A DNA stretch of 64,000 bases from Vibrio fortis (GCF_024347475.1 NZ_AP025488.1:1488001-1552000); one strand, 5' to 3'. Positions 9,424 to 18,129 are shown, numbered from the stretch's first letter. Notes: generated by a model from the sequence alone, not told the origin. Made by a program: numbers and translations.

Positions 9424-10347
9424 ATGAAGAAACTGGTTCCATTAAAGTCAATCTACGCTTTTGTCGCGGTCGCTGAGACAGGCAGCATGACCGAAGCCGC
9501 TAAGGCACTGTTTGTTAGCCACTCCGCCGTGAGCCAAGCGATCAAATCTTTAGAGCAGCAAGTCAATAAGCCCCTATTCCAACGTGTGGGGCGACGCGTG
9601 GTTCTTAATGCCGATGGTAAGCGCTACTATCGCAAAGTCGCTCCTGCTCTAGAACAAATAGTCGACGCGACCGATCAATTAGCCAATACACCGAAAGAGA
9701 ACCGTTTGACCGTCAATATGGTCAACTCTCTAGCGCTGCATTGGTGGATACCTCGAGTTCCTATGTTGCAACAAGACTCACCTAGCTTAGATATCCGACT
9801 CTCGAACCGCATCGGTTACTTCGACCTCGATCAAGAGGGTGTCGACATTGCGTTGGTACATGGAAAGCCGAGAGAGTGGCAAAATTACTACTGTGAAAAG
9901 CTTGGTGATGACGAGTTAGTTCTAGTCGCAAGCCCAAATTTAGTCAGTGAACGGGGCTCACAATCCATGGAAGAGCTACTCAAGACCTACCCCGTCATTG
10001 GCGTTTTCAACCCGCGTAGAGAGCACGATTGGCAAGTGTGGTGTGATGCACATCAGCTACCTATGCCCTTTTTCAGCACCAACCTCTCCTTTGATGTCTC
10101 TATTCAGGCGGTACAAGCGGCGACACGCTCTCTTGGCATACTTGTCACCCATCGGCTGTTTGTTCGTGACGACATAAAACACGGAGCTTTGGTCGAAATT
10201 AGCAACCCCGTTTCGAATCCGCATCAAGACTATTATTTTGTCTGTTCAGATAACAAACTCAAAAATGAAAGTGTGCTAAAACTAAGAGCATGGTTACGGG
10301 CGCAATTTGCTTCTAATTACACAAGCAAACGAATTGCAAAGCCCTGA
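9424..10347 (+). CDS. LysR-family regulator, GcvA-like subgroup
   Basis: The 307-residue product starts MKKLVPLKSIYAF. The ATG at 9424 is preceded by AAGGAA at good spacing; the frame stays open about 300 bp further upstream but that part is antisense to the DMT gene. A winged HTH lies at residues 10-65 (GSMTEAAKALFVSHSAVSQAI, then FQRVGRRVVLNADG), followed by a substrate-binding domain. The LALHWWIPRVP segment and overall pattern recall GcvA-type activators. It probably controls the divergent DMT exporter; its ligand is unknown. Confidence 0.85.
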   Translation: MKKLVPLKSIYAFVAVAETGSMTEAAKALFVSHSAVSQAIKSLEQQVNKPLFQRVGRRVVLNADGKRYYRKVAPALEQIVDATDQLANTPKENRLTVNMVNSLALHWWIPRVPMLQQDSPSLDIRLSNRIGYFDLDQEGVDIALVHGKPREWQNYYCEKLGDDELVLVASPNLVSERGSQSMEELLKTYPVIGVFNPRREHDWQVWCDAHQLPMPFFSTNLSFDVSIQAVQAATRSLGILVTHRLFVRDDIKHGALVEISNPVSNPHQDYYFVCSDNKLKNESVLKLRAWLRAQFASNYTSKRIAKP

Positions 10348-10370
10348 CTTATCCACAAGTGGAACTACAT

Positions 10371-10402
10371 TTTCCCTCAATTAATATTTCATAAGAGGGA
10401 AA
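10371..10402 (+). other. hairpin downstream of LysR gene
   Basis: An 8-bp perfect stem (TTTCCCTC and GAGGGAAA) with a 16-nt AT-rich loop. It is not followed by a T tract. It lies between the LysR stop and a second hairpin. Confidence 0.4.
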
Positions 10403-10440
10403 TTCGTACTATGGCGTATATATAGTTTTTCAATAGATAC

Positions 10441-10467
10441 TGTTCTTCAAAGAACATAGTTTTTTTA
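10441..10467 (+). terminator. rho-independent terminator of the LysR gene
   Basis: A 6-bp stem (TGTTCT and AGAACA) with loop TCAA, then TAG and a run of seven to eight T residues. It ends the LysR transcript, or acts in the leader of the small gene that starts 39 bp later. Confidence 0.65.
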
Positions 10468-10505
10468 CTTATGTATATATAATTGAAAAAAAGTAGAGGT
10501 TAGCC

Positions 10506-10703
10506 ATGAAAACAGAAAAATACTCCTATTTAGAAGTCGCCGCTAGTGTTTTAAACCTACCTAAATATCAGAAAATTAAGCTAATGAAAGAGTTAGAGTG
10601 TGATATCTATAAGGTGGAAACATCTAAGTTAGACCAAGAAGAGCTTGATTTGCTTTTGTCACTTTTCGGTGAAGAAGCATCAGACAGATTAAAAATAAAA
10701 TAG
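10506..10703 (+). CDS. small hypothetical protein (65 aa)
   Basis: A 65-residue, Leu/Lys/Glu-rich, soluble and probably helical protein (MKTEKYSYLEVAASVLNLPK...). The start is supported by an AGAGGT site 7-8 bases upstream. I recognise no family. It sits in an AT-rich patch, convergent (37 bp end to end) with the frameshifted Crp/Fnr-type gene. The patch looks horizontally acquired or fast-evolving. It is real by its ribosome binding site and codon pattern only; no function is proposed. Confidence 0.5.
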   Translation: MKTEKYSYLEVAASVLNLPKYQKIKLMKELECDIYKVETSKLDQEELDLLLSLFGEEASDRLKIK

Positions 10704-10740
10704 ATACGACAAGTAAATACAATTAAAACCAATCAAACAG

Positions 10741-11488
10741 CTATATAATAGTTTCTTTGTGATCTATTTTGACCATTGAAAGATTCATACTATCTACCTT
10801 GTCTGACAAAGCCCTCATATTAGATAGATATATTTTCCCCCTCTCCAAACTAATAAGTTCATCTAGTTCTAAGCATTTCAATACTTCATTTAATCTCGGA
10901 CGTGACAAACCAACTATCAACCCTAGTTGGTGTTGAGATATTTGGATACAAGCAACAGAACCGCTGATTCTATTCTGACGATTTGAAAGTTCAACCAAGG
11001 TAAATATCACTCTAGATTCTTTGGTATACAATGAGGATAGATAAGATTTAAACCAAATCCGGTGTGCTATTTTGCAACACTCGAATAGCCAGTGAAATAC
11101 ACTAGGCTCCTCTTCAGAAAGGCTCAATATAAGCTTGTGAGGGAAAATGATCATCTCCAGTTCTTCAATTTCCTCGGAGAACACGAAGTGCGTTGTCTCT
11201 TCACCTATATTTAGAGCTCCTAACCAATCTCCTTTGCCAATAATTCCCCCCATTATTGACGTCTTCTCTAGTGTTGAAAAGAAAACAGCAGCAGCCCCCT
11301 TTATTATATAAACTACGCCCGGGACTTGACTATAACGACGAGTCAGCTCTAATTCAGACACACCTTTCTTATAGATACAGTTTGACAACAACTTTCTTAT
11401 AGATACAGTTTGACAACAACTTTCTCTTAATTCGACTTGATAAATCACAAGGCCAATCAATATCTTCCCAGTTAACTTCACGCTGCAT
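10741..11488 (-). pseudogene. Crp/Fnr-type regulator with 28-bp duplication frameshift
   Basis: The body encodes a cyclic-nucleotide-binding-like beta domain (VPGVVYIIKGAAAVFF) and a C-terminal winged HTH (ISQHQLGLIVGLSRPRLNEVL). The well-placed start, ATG at 11488 with AAGGA five to six bases upstream, opens MQREVNWEDIDWPCDLSSRI. It hits a TAA in the second copy of a 28-bp tandem repeat (11364-11424). Removing one copy gives a continuous 239-residue Crp-like protein. Alternatively, a GTG at 11481 in another frame crosses the repeat and re-enters the correct frame, giving a 246-residue protein with an abnormal N-terminus. So it is either a disrupted gene, a switchable gene, or one expressed from the weak GTG. 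Confidence 0.7.
11364..11424 (-). repeat. 28-bp tandem duplication inside the Crp/Fnr-type gene
   Basis: Two identical, adjacent 28-bp units (11364-11391 and 11392-11419) plus the first five bases of a third. On the coding strand the unit starts GAAAGTTGTTGTCAAACTG. Because 28 is not a multiple of three, each copy gained or lost changes the reading frame. Confidence 0.95.
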
Positions 11489-11790
11489 GCAAATCCTTTT
11501 GGAGAAATATATCACTAAGAATATATAACTCACCATCAATTCTATAAATTTTCACTAAACTTATATTTCTGAAATAGGAAATTATAGTTTCTTGTATAAT
11601 TATTATCCCATCATTATGTGATATCAGTTCAACATTGTATGTTCCTTTGGGAACACAAAAGCATTTTAAAGATTAGTTTTTTACTCCAAATTTATCTATA
11701 AACCTGACAACAAAAAGCCCTTGAATATACCTATTCAAGGGCTTTTATTTGATATGTTGGCACAGAGACTGCTTATACAATTAATGTGTG
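11489..11790. other. AT-rich intergenic region with terminator
   Basis: About 300 bp between the Crp/Fnr-type start and the end of the M23 peptidase gene. It holds the promoter region of the regulator (AT-rich, no clear consensus) and the terminator at 11713-11746. I see no open frame with a ribosome binding site in it. Confidence 0.6.
11713..11746 (-). terminator. rho-independent terminator of the M23 peptidase gene
   Basis: A 15-bp perfect stem (AAAAGCCCTTGAATA and TATTCAAGGGCTTTT) with a 4-nt loop. On the minus strand the T-rich tail follows. Confidence 0.88.
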
Positions 11791-13056
11791 TTAGGTTATT
11801 TGATCTCTCAAAGCACTCACCCATTTATCAAACTCAGAAATTCGCGCATAAAAGGCACTCTTTTCTTCTTTAGAGATTGAGCTTGCCATTGGTAAGTTTG
11901 CTTTCATCGGATCAACTGCGCGGTCGCGAACTAACACTTCAAAGTGTAAGTGTGGGCCAGTAATACGTCCTGTTGCTCCGGCAAGAGCGATCTTCTGACC
12001 TCGTTTCACTTGCTGCCCTTTCTTCACTAAGAATCGGTGTAAGTGTAGGTAACGAGTTTTGTAAACGCTGTTGTGCTCAATAACCAGGTACTTGCCTGCA
12101 TATGGGTGGTTTCGTATTGCTATGACTTTACCATCACCCGTCGAATAAATAGGCGCGCCAACCGGAGTCGCGAAGTCTGTCCCGTTATGTGGAGTAATGC
12201 GCCCTGTCACGGGGTGTTTTCGCTTAGGGTTAAATACCGAAGTAATTCGGCGATACTGGCGATCTACCGGGTAGCGATCGAATGCTTGCTCTAGGCTGTT
12301 GCCTTCACGGTCGTAAAAGCGGCCATCGTCGGCAAGAAATGCAGCAACTTCTCGACCTCTAAGCTGAATTGAAACCCCTTGAACTTCTGTCTTGCCAGTT
12401 AAGTGATCATCAGCATACTGCTCGCTCACTAACACACTGAAACGGTCACCAGCCCGTAGATCTCGAGCAAAATTGATCTTATCTTTCAAGGTGCGTGTGA
12501 TATTGGCAATTTGGCGGCTCGATAAGCCAATTTTATGCGCAGATAAAGAGAAGCTGCCATTGACTTCACCGGTATACATCTTCTCTTTCCACTCACCCGG
12601 CATTTCGATGAACTGATAGTCAAAACTGCCATCGTCATTAAGAGAGTAGACAGAACGCTCAATCAAACTTTCATGATACGTAAGCTCCACTAAACGGCGT
12701 GTCTCTTTATCCACCAGCAATTCTAGGTGGTCACCCGGCTTAATCGTATCTAACTTCAGCGTTTCTAAATCCGCTTCAAGAATCTTATGAGCCGTTTCGT
12801 ATGGTAGTTGCCACGAAGAAAATATATTACTGAGGGTATCCCCGACTTTAACAAAGTAGTGCACCTTTACGAGATTGCTATTCGATTCAGAAACTTCTGT
12901 TGGTTGAGGTGGGACAGCCTCGCTCTTTACCAACTCTTGATAAGGTGTAATTTTGATTTCAATTTCTTGAGGGGGCTCAGGTTCAATAGAGAGGATGGCA
13001 GCTAGCGAAAAGGCAACAATAGCGATGGCCACTAGCCCTAGGCGAATAAACTTCAT
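11791..13056 (-). CDS. shyB: M23 murein DD-endopeptidase, ShyA/ShyB-like
   Basis: The 421-residue protein has an N-terminal membrane anchor or signal (residues 5-24), a LysM domain (about 66-112, HYFVKVGDTLSNIF), an intermediate domain, and a C-terminal LytM/M23 domain. Zinc ligands are visible: His290 and Asp294 in HNGTD, and His371 in HLHF (369-372). It should cut D-Ala-mDAP cross-links in periplasmic peptidoglycan to allow growth. Vibrio carries ShyA, ShyB and ShyC paralogues. In V. cholerae ShyB is repressed by Zur and works at low zinc. The Zur-like palindrome 30 bp upstream of this start (13086-13114) is why I favour ShyB. Confidence 0.82.
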   Translation of the reverse strand: MKFIRLGLVAIAIVAFSLAAILSIEPEPPQEIEIKITPYQELVKSEAVPPQPTEVSESNSNLVKVHYFVKVGDTLSNIFSSWQLPYETAHKILEADLETLKLDTIKPGDHLELLVDKETRRLVELTYHESLIERSVYSLNDDGSFDYQFIEMPGEWKEKMYTGEVNGSFSLSAHKIGLSSRQIANITRTLKDKINFARDLRAGDRFSVLVSEQYADDHLTGKTEVQGVSIQLRGREVAAFLADDGRFYDREGNSLEQAFDRYPVDRQYRRITSVFNPKRKHPVTGRITPHNGTDFATPVGAPIYSTGDGKVIAIRNHPYAGKYLVIEHNSVYKTRYLHLHRFLVKKGQQVKRGQKIALAGATGRITGPHLHFEVLVRDRAVDPMKANLPMASSISKEEKSAFYARISEFDKWVSALRDQIT

Positions 13057-13085
13057 AGGTCGAATTGAGTTTGCAGAGGTAAAAA

Positions 13086-13114
13086 CTCCAATTGTTATAA
13101 CATAACAATTGGAG
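13086..13114. promoter_or_regulatory. candidate Zur operator
   Basis: A perfect 13-bp inverted repeat with a 3-nt centre (CTCCAATTGTTAT, AAC, mirrored). Its core TGTTATAACATAACA differs at one position from the gamma-proteobacterial Zur consensus TGTTATANTATAACA. It lies 30 bp before the M23 peptidase start, a fitting place for a repressor. Confidence 0.65.
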
Positions 13115-13193
13115 CTAATAAACCAGTGTTTCTAAGAATCTAATGAAGCTATATCTCAGCCCTATCGGTTACTGGCTAGGCTATGTTGCAGGC

Positions 13194-14036
13194 CTATTGC
13201 TCCTCACGTAACGCTTCAAAACCCTCTAAACCTCTTAACATTTCGAAGTCGGTTTCATCAGAGATAAGGTCACGCATTGAGGCGCTCGCCTCTATTGAGC
13301 GTTTCAGATCTTCAATCGCTTGAGATTCCGAACCTAAACGTGCGTAGGCACAAGCGCGTTGATAAAGGGCGTGCGCGTTTTGATCATCAACTTCTAATAC
13401 ACGGTTACACAAACTCATTGCCCAGTGGAATTCTTGCATCTCCATAGCCGCATCCGCTTTGTAAGTCAGTGCTTCCAAGTCACCCGGACGAATCTTGAGG
13501 ATCTCATCATAAATCTCTAGCTTCTGCTCTGGCGTTTGTTGGTTTTGAGCTCTCAGCCAAAGATTGTGTACTTCGTTGATGATCTCAATCTCACGATTGT
13601 TTTCCGAGATAATACGAGTTTTACGCTTTAGATCTCGCTCTAACGCAACAAACTTCTTCTCGTATTCTTGAGCGATCTTATCCAACCGTTGATCGGCCAT
13701 CTCTTTAGTGTTGTGTTTAATTTCTTTGAGCGATTGCCAACCAATCAGTGCGATCAAAGAAGCCACACCCGCGATGATGTAAAAGAAGTAAGTGACGGTG
13801 ACATTCGCGTAGTTAAGCGACTTATCCGCGACGTCTAGCTCACGGTCAGTGATTTGAACGATCATTCTGCGTTCCAGATCTTGCTGATCAGTTCGCAGAG
13901 ACTTGAGTTCATCCAAGATGTAACGTTCCATTAATGGCCTATCTAGATATTCTTGCTCAGAATATCGTGTCTCCTCAGATGCAACACTCATCATAGGTAA
14001 CACTGCCATTATTACTAACCAAACCACTCTTAGCAT
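13194..14036 (-). CDS. membrane-anchored TPR protein
   Basis: About 280 residues: signal peptide (residues 1-19, ending SVASEE), a charged helical region, a TM helix (YFFYIIAGVASLIALIGW), a coiled coil (about 105-160), and two to three TPR-like repeats near the C-terminus (LEALTYKADAAMEMQEF, AHALYQRACAYARLGSE). The fold suggests a scaffold for protein contacts at the inner membrane; partners are unknown. I use the ATG at 14036, preceded by TAAGGAAT, rather than the in-frame ATG at 14054. Confidence 0.72.
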   Translation of the reverse strand: MLRVVWLVIMAVLPMMSVASEETRYSEQEYLDRPLMERYILDELKSLRTDQQDLERRMIVQITDRELDVADKSLNYANVTVTYFFYIIAGVASLIALIGWQSLKEIKHNTKEMADQRLDKIAQEYEKKFVALERDLKRKTRIISENNREIEIINEVHNLWLRAQNQQTPEQKLEIYDEILKIRPGDLEALTYKADAAMEMQEFHWAMSLCNRVLEVDDQNAHALYQRACAYARLGSESQAIEDLKRSIEASASMRDLISDETDFEMLRGLEGFEALREEQ

Positions 14037-14181
14037 CGTATATTCCTTATACATCTTGATATTAGGTCACTCTATATTGAAATTACGCAATTCGCCAGTC
14101 GAGAAACCGAGTCTAAATCATGTTGGAGTGTGCCTTAAAGTCGAGGTGAAAATAAACCCGCTTTAGGTTCTAGATACAAAA

Positions 14182-14205
14182 AAACCACGGCTGTCACCGT
14201 GGTTT
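14182..14205 (-). terminator. terminator of the 14.2-14.7 kb gene
   Basis: A 9-bp perfect stem (AAACCACGG and CCGTGGTTT) with a 6-nt loop. On the minus strand it is followed by a TTTTGTATC tail. Confidence 0.75.
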
Positions 14206-14236
14206 CCTTAAATTTTAATTAGGCTTGCAAACCGAG

Positions 14237-14659
14237 TTAAGAGAGTTTTTTCAACCAAACGTCACACTTGGTGATAAATTCAGACAGGTAAAGCTCAGGA
14301 TTGCCTAGCTTCTCTCCGCCTTTTACATCGGCACCAGTTGCACGCCAGTAATTACGCGAGATGAGATTACGATTGAACACGAAATCGCTCACTTCTTGTT
14401 TCGCTAACGGAATTTTACTGCCAAACACTTGATAGTAAAGGTCAAGAATCAATGACAGCTCATTGCTGTTTCCTTTCAAAAAGGTATCGATATTCAGCTC
14501 GATTGCTTGACGTTCATGTACATTGCTATCAGTGGAAACCAATTGAGCAATGACTGTGTAAAGTGAGAACTCAACCTTTTGCGCCGCAAGCAATGCTGCG
14601 CCTAATAACGCATGCTCGTTAGACAATTGTTCAGTTGATGAAGCGGTAGCTGTTGTCAC
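14237..14659 (-). CDS. hypothetical helical protein (140 aa)
   Basis: A 140-residue soluble protein rich in helix-forming residues (HALLGAALLAAQKVEFSLYTV...). No signal peptide, TM segment or known motif is visible. It lies 51 bp downstream of the 94-residue gene on the same strand and ends at a good terminator, so the two likely form an operon. I do not recognise the family. Confidence 0.6.
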   Translation of the reverse strand: MTTATASSTEQLSNEHALLGAALLAAQKVEFSLYTVIAQLVSTDSNVHERQAIELNIDTFLKGNSNELSLILDLYYQVFGSKIPLAKQEVSDFVFNRNLISRNYWRATGADVKGGEKLGNPELYLSEFITKCDVWLKKLS

Positions 14660-14710
14660 TGTATTAACCTCAAATAATGATAAAAGTCGTGCTTTACCTT
14701 TTGAACAGGC

Positions 14711-14995
14711 TTAAGCACTCTTACTCCAATTGACTGCACCTTCTGACTCGGCACGATCAGCATCAAACACAATATAATCAGATGCACCTTCTGCCTTCAC
14801 AATCTCGACTTTACCTTTAAAGCCAACTTGCGAGAGCTTCTTGATCAAATGCTCAGGAGCGGTATCAAACACCACCTTCATAAACGGCAGTTGCTCAGCA
14901 TGAACAAAGCCATGCTCATTAAACAGGTCCATTGCTTGAACTAAATGGTCTGAATCGGTTAACTCAATAATTTCTACAACTTCTTCCAACAACAT
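14711..14995 (-). CDS. hypothetical small protein (94 aa)
   Basis: A 94-residue acidic soluble protein starting MLLEEVVEIIELTDS. Its alternating beta and helix pattern suggests a small alpha/beta domain. No catalytic motif is evident. It is the first gene of a likely two-gene unit with 14237-14659. Function unknown. Confidence 0.6.
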   Translation of the reverse strand: MLLEEVVEIIELTDSDHLVQAMDLFNEHGFVHAEQLPFMKVVFDTAPEHLIKKLSQVGFKGKVEIVKAEGASDYIVFDADRAESEGAVNWSKSA

Positions 14996-15000
14996 TTTTT

Positions 15001-15308
15001 ATTCCATACTCGCCAGAAAGTGACTGACACGAGCATCGTGCTGTTGCTCGCATACATTTCGGTGCTAAAAAGCACCCCTTTAGTAGTATCGAGAGGATAA
15101 CATATTTCCCGAAGTAAAATATGTTTATTTTGGCTATTCTCCAGATAAAAAACTGCGTACTTTTATCTTATTTATCAATGACAACTCGATCGGTGAACAG
15201 CCATCAACTCCGTGATTTAACCATAATTTATACCCTGTAGTCCTCTAGGTTAATTGCATTTTGTTACTTTCTTCTCAACCAAATTCAGAACAACGAGAGG
15301 ACTCGACC
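15001..15308. other. divergent intergenic region
   Basis: About 308 bp between the 94-residue gene (-) and the sulfatase (+). It holds a small hairpin (GGTGCT-AAAA-AGCACC at 15061-15076), which would be in the leader of the minus-strand gene. AT-rich promoter-like DNA follows. The ribosome binding site of the sulfatase (GAGAGGA, 15294-15300) is at its right end. I see no gene in it. Confidence 0.55.
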
Positions 15309-16856
15309 TTGACTACCTTCACCAAATCCGTACTTGCAATGAGCGCTCTAACTGTCGCTCAGGGTGTTGCGGCAGCAGAGCAACCAAACATTCTCGCTAT
15401 CTGGGCAGATGACCTAGGCTATTACAACACCAGTGCTTACAACCGTGGCATGATGGGCTACGAGACTCCAAACATCGATCGTATTGCACACGACGGCGCT
15501 ATTTTCACAGACATGTATGCGCAGCAATCGTGTACCGCAGGCCGAGCAGCATTTATTACCGGTCAACACCCTTTTCGTACCGGTCTTTTGACCATTGGTA
15601 TGCCGGGTTCTGACCACGGTATTCCAGACTGGGCACCAACCATCGGTGATGCCCTTAAACAAGAGGGTTATGCGACAGCACAGTTTGGCAAGAACCACTT
15701 AGGTGACCAAGACAAACACCTTCCGACAAAACACGGCTTTGACGAATTCTTTGGCAACCTGTATCACCTCAATGCAGAAGAAGAGCCAGAAACTTACTTC
15801 TATCCAAAAGACCCTGAATTTAAAAAGCAATACGGCCCACGCGGTGTGATTAAAGCGACGGCGGATGGCAAGATTGAAGACACGGGTCCATTGACTCGCG
15901 CTCGTATGGAGACCATTGACGAAGATTTCACTGAAGCAGCGATCACCTTCATGGAGAAATCAGTGAAGGCAGACAAACCATTCTTCGTTTGGTACAACTC
16001 AACACGAATGCACGTATGGACTCGCTTGAACGACCATTACGATGGCATTACAGGTCAAGGCATCTACGCTGATGGTATGCGACAACTGGATGATAATGTC
16101 GGTGCTCTGTTGGATACGCTCGATCGCCTAAAAGTTGCAGACAATACCATCGTGATTCTTTCAACCGATAACGGTGCAGAGAAATTTACTTGGCCTGATG
16201 GTGGTACATCTCCTTTCCACGGTGAAAAAGGCACCACTTACGAAGGTGGTATGCGTGTACCACAAATCGTGAAATGGCCAGGCGTTATCGAGCCAGGATC
16301 TGCGGTTAATGCTTTGATGTCTCAAGAAGACTGGCTACCGACACTCGCAGCGGCAGCGGGCAATGACAACATCGTCGATGAGCTGAAAGAAGGAGTGACA
16401 CTGAACGACAAAGAGTGGCGAGTTCACTTAGATGGCTCGAACTTCAAGCCATTCTTTGAAGGTAAAACGGATAAAGGTCCTCGTGAAACAATTCTATACT
16501 TCTCAGCGAACGGTGAGCTGAATGCACTGCGTTGGAATGACTGGAAAGCAAGCTTTGCGATGATGGAAGGTGACATGCAGTCTGCAGTGCGTCAAGCTCC
16601 AGCTTGGGCATCTATCACCAACCTACGTATGGATCCATTCGAAACTGCCGCTAAAGAATCTGGCATGTACACACGTTGGATGATCGACAACATGTGGTTG
16701 TTTGTCCCAATGTCTCAAGAAGTGGCGAAGTTTATGGGCTCTCTCGAAGGTTACCCAATGCAAGCGGGCCAAGGCTTTAGTGCAGCGAACATCAACTACA
16801 ATACCTTGAAACTACAAAAGCTTGTTCAAAAGATGCAACAACAAGGCGCGAACTAA
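15309..16856 (+). CDS. periplasmic sulfatase
   Basis: A 515-residue type I sulfatase. A signal peptide ends at QGVAAAEQP. NILAIWADDLG gives the metal-binding aspartates. Cys75 in SCTAGR fits the C-x-(A/S/T)-x-R motif that is converted to formylglycine. TDNGAEKF carries the second metal-binding site. It hydrolyses sulfate esters, probably on algal polysaccharide or small arylsulfates; the substrate is not evident. I place the start at TTG 15309, eight bases after GAGAGGA, which opens directly into the signal peptide; a TTG at 15261 is an alternative. No anaerobic sulfatase-maturase is in the window, so the activating enzyme must lie elsewhere. Confidence 0.85.
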   Translation: MTTFTKSVLAMSALTVAQGVAAAEQPNILAIWADDLGYYNTSAYNRGMMGYETPNIDRIAHDGAIFTDMYAQQSCTAGRAAFITGQHPFRTGLLTIGMPGSDHGIPDWAPTIGDALKQEGYATAQFGKNHLGDQDKHLPTKHGFDEFFGNLYHLNAEEEPETYFYPKDPEFKKQYGPRGVIKATADGKIEDTGPLTRARMETIDEDFTEAAITFMEKSVKADKPFFVWYNSTRMHVWTRLNDHYDGITGQGIYADGMRQLDDNVGALLDTLDRLKVADNTIVILSTDNGAEKFTWPDGGTSPFHGEKGTTYEGGMRVPQIVKWPGVIEPGSAVNALMSQEDWLPTLAAAAGNDNIVDELKEGVTLNDKEWRVHLDGSNFKPFFEGKTDKGPRETILYFSANGELNALRWNDWKASFAMMEGDMQSAVRQAPAWASITNLRMDPFETAAKESGMYTRWMIDNMWLFVPMSQEVAKFMGSLEGYPMQAGQGFSAANINYNTLKLQKLVQKMQQQGAN

Positions 16857-16911
16857 TTCAGCGTAACTAATTCAGATTAGCGAATTGAAAGTTACAACGC
16901 CCGGTTGAATC

Positions 16912-17826
16912 CTAATTAAAGCCCCACTGGGGCTTTTTTTGTGAGGCATCAATTATCTTATTGCGAAACCATGCGTGCGCCATATCTGAATTGCGGCTCT
17001 TGTGCCACACCAGATACTCGATGCCTAAGTCCGACTCAAATGGCAATGGTGACACTTGAAACTCTTGTGCCAATCCAAACTTTTCGATCACGGACTCTTG
17101 GCTAATACAGACCAAGTCAGTGCCTTTGACCATATCTAACATCTCAAACGGCCCAGGGGCTTTACGCGCGACTTTTCTCTTTTGGGCGTACTTACTGTTT
17201 TTCATCAGCGGTGAATCTTCCGTGTTCCACATACTGTGCACCACGTGCTTCTCCGCTAGATACTCTTGCAGTGTAATACTCTCCCCTAAACGAGGATGGC
17301 TCTTATCGTAAACCACCACCATACGCTCGCTAGCCAAAGGCACACATTCCAATGCAGGATCATTAGTCGGCACATGTGCGATGCAGAGATCGTATCGATG
17401 CTGGCGTAAATCCAATGCGATATCGCCTGTGTACAAAGGGTCGATGTTGATTCCAATATCGGGCGTCTCTTTGTAGAGCATGTCTGAGACTCGCTTCATA
17501 ACCGAGTAAATCGCTCCGCTAATACATGCGACATTGAATGATCGATCAATTTTGCTTGGGTCGAACTTGCGTTTGCTTGGAAATGTCGATTCAAAGGCAT
17601 CATAAGCTTGCTTGATTTGCGGGTAGATGTCGTAACAGAAACGGCTTGGTCGATAACCCTCTTTGGTTTTCACAAACAAAGGATCATCGTAGGTTTCTTT
17701 GAGTCGACCTAGTGCTTTACTGACAGCTGGCTGGGAAACGCCAAAGCGCTTGGCGGTGTTTGAGATAGAAAGCTCTTCCATCATCACAACAAAATAGGGG
17801 ATTAAACTAAAGTCTGTATTTTTCAT
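16912..17826 (-). CDS. LysR-family transcriptional regulator
   Basis: The HTH lies at about residues 13-60 (LSISNTAKRFGVSQPAVSKALGRLKE), followed by DPLFVKTKEGYRPS and a substrate-binding domain with the NodD/LeuO-like RHYDLCIAH pattern. I choose the ATG at 17826 (MKNTDFSLIPYF); the frame extends to 17916 but the extra 30 residues do not look like the family. It is convergent with the sulfatase, and its last codons double as that gene's terminator stem. Targets unknown; the sulfatase is the nearest candidate. Confidence 0.8.
   Translation of the reverse strand: MKNTDFSLIPYFVVMMEELSISNTAKRFGVSQPAVSKALGRLKETYDDPLFVKTKEGYRPSRFCYDIYPQIKQAYDAFESTFPSKRKFDPSKIDRSFNVACISGAIYSVMKRVSDMLYKETPDIGINIDPLYTGDIALDLRQHRYDLCIAHVPTNDPALECVPLASERMVVVYDKSHPRLGESITLQEYLAEKHVVHSMWNTEDSPLMKNSKYAQKRKVARKAPGPFEMLDMVKGTDLVCISQESVIEKFGLAQEFQVSPLPFESDLGIEYLVWHKSRNSDMAHAWFRNKIIDASQKKPQWGFN
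16918..16940 (+). terminator. sulfatase terminator, inside the LysR coding end
   Basis: An 8-bp stem (AAAGCCCC and GGGGCTTT) with loop ACT and a T tract to 16940. It lies wholly within the final codons of the convergent LysR gene. Confidence 0.85.
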
Positions 17827-18068
17827 GCTCAGTTTCACATGCTCTGTTTCAAGAACGTTGGGTTGACCTGATACCTCACACCTCGATAGTCCATTACTGA
17901 GATTGAAAGCACTCACAAAATATTCTCTAACGTTAACAAGGTAGAATTCCCATCACCCCTATCAATATCAAACAATGGCTAAGTTATATCGAGTATAACT
18001 CGTGGTTATGCTGCCACCTACTTACCCATTTGAAGAGGTGAAATGACCATTCCACCTCAACTAAAACA

Positions 18069-18097
18069 AAAAGCCCCAGCTAAAATAACTGAGGCTT
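18069..18097 (-). terminator. terminator of the ABC exporter operon
   Basis: A 10-bp stem (AAAGCCCCAG with CTGAGGCTTT, one mismatch) downstream of the minus-strand ABC genes. On that strand it is followed by T-rich sequence. Confidence 0.65.
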
Positions 18098-18129
18098 TCG
18101 ATCTGCATTTTAAGCGTGTTTTAGGCCTA

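Noticed and set aside
15061..15076. Hairpin GGTGCT-AAAA-AGCACC as a terminator
   Set aside because: Stem of only 6 bp without a T tract and upstream of, not after, any gene; at most a leader structure.
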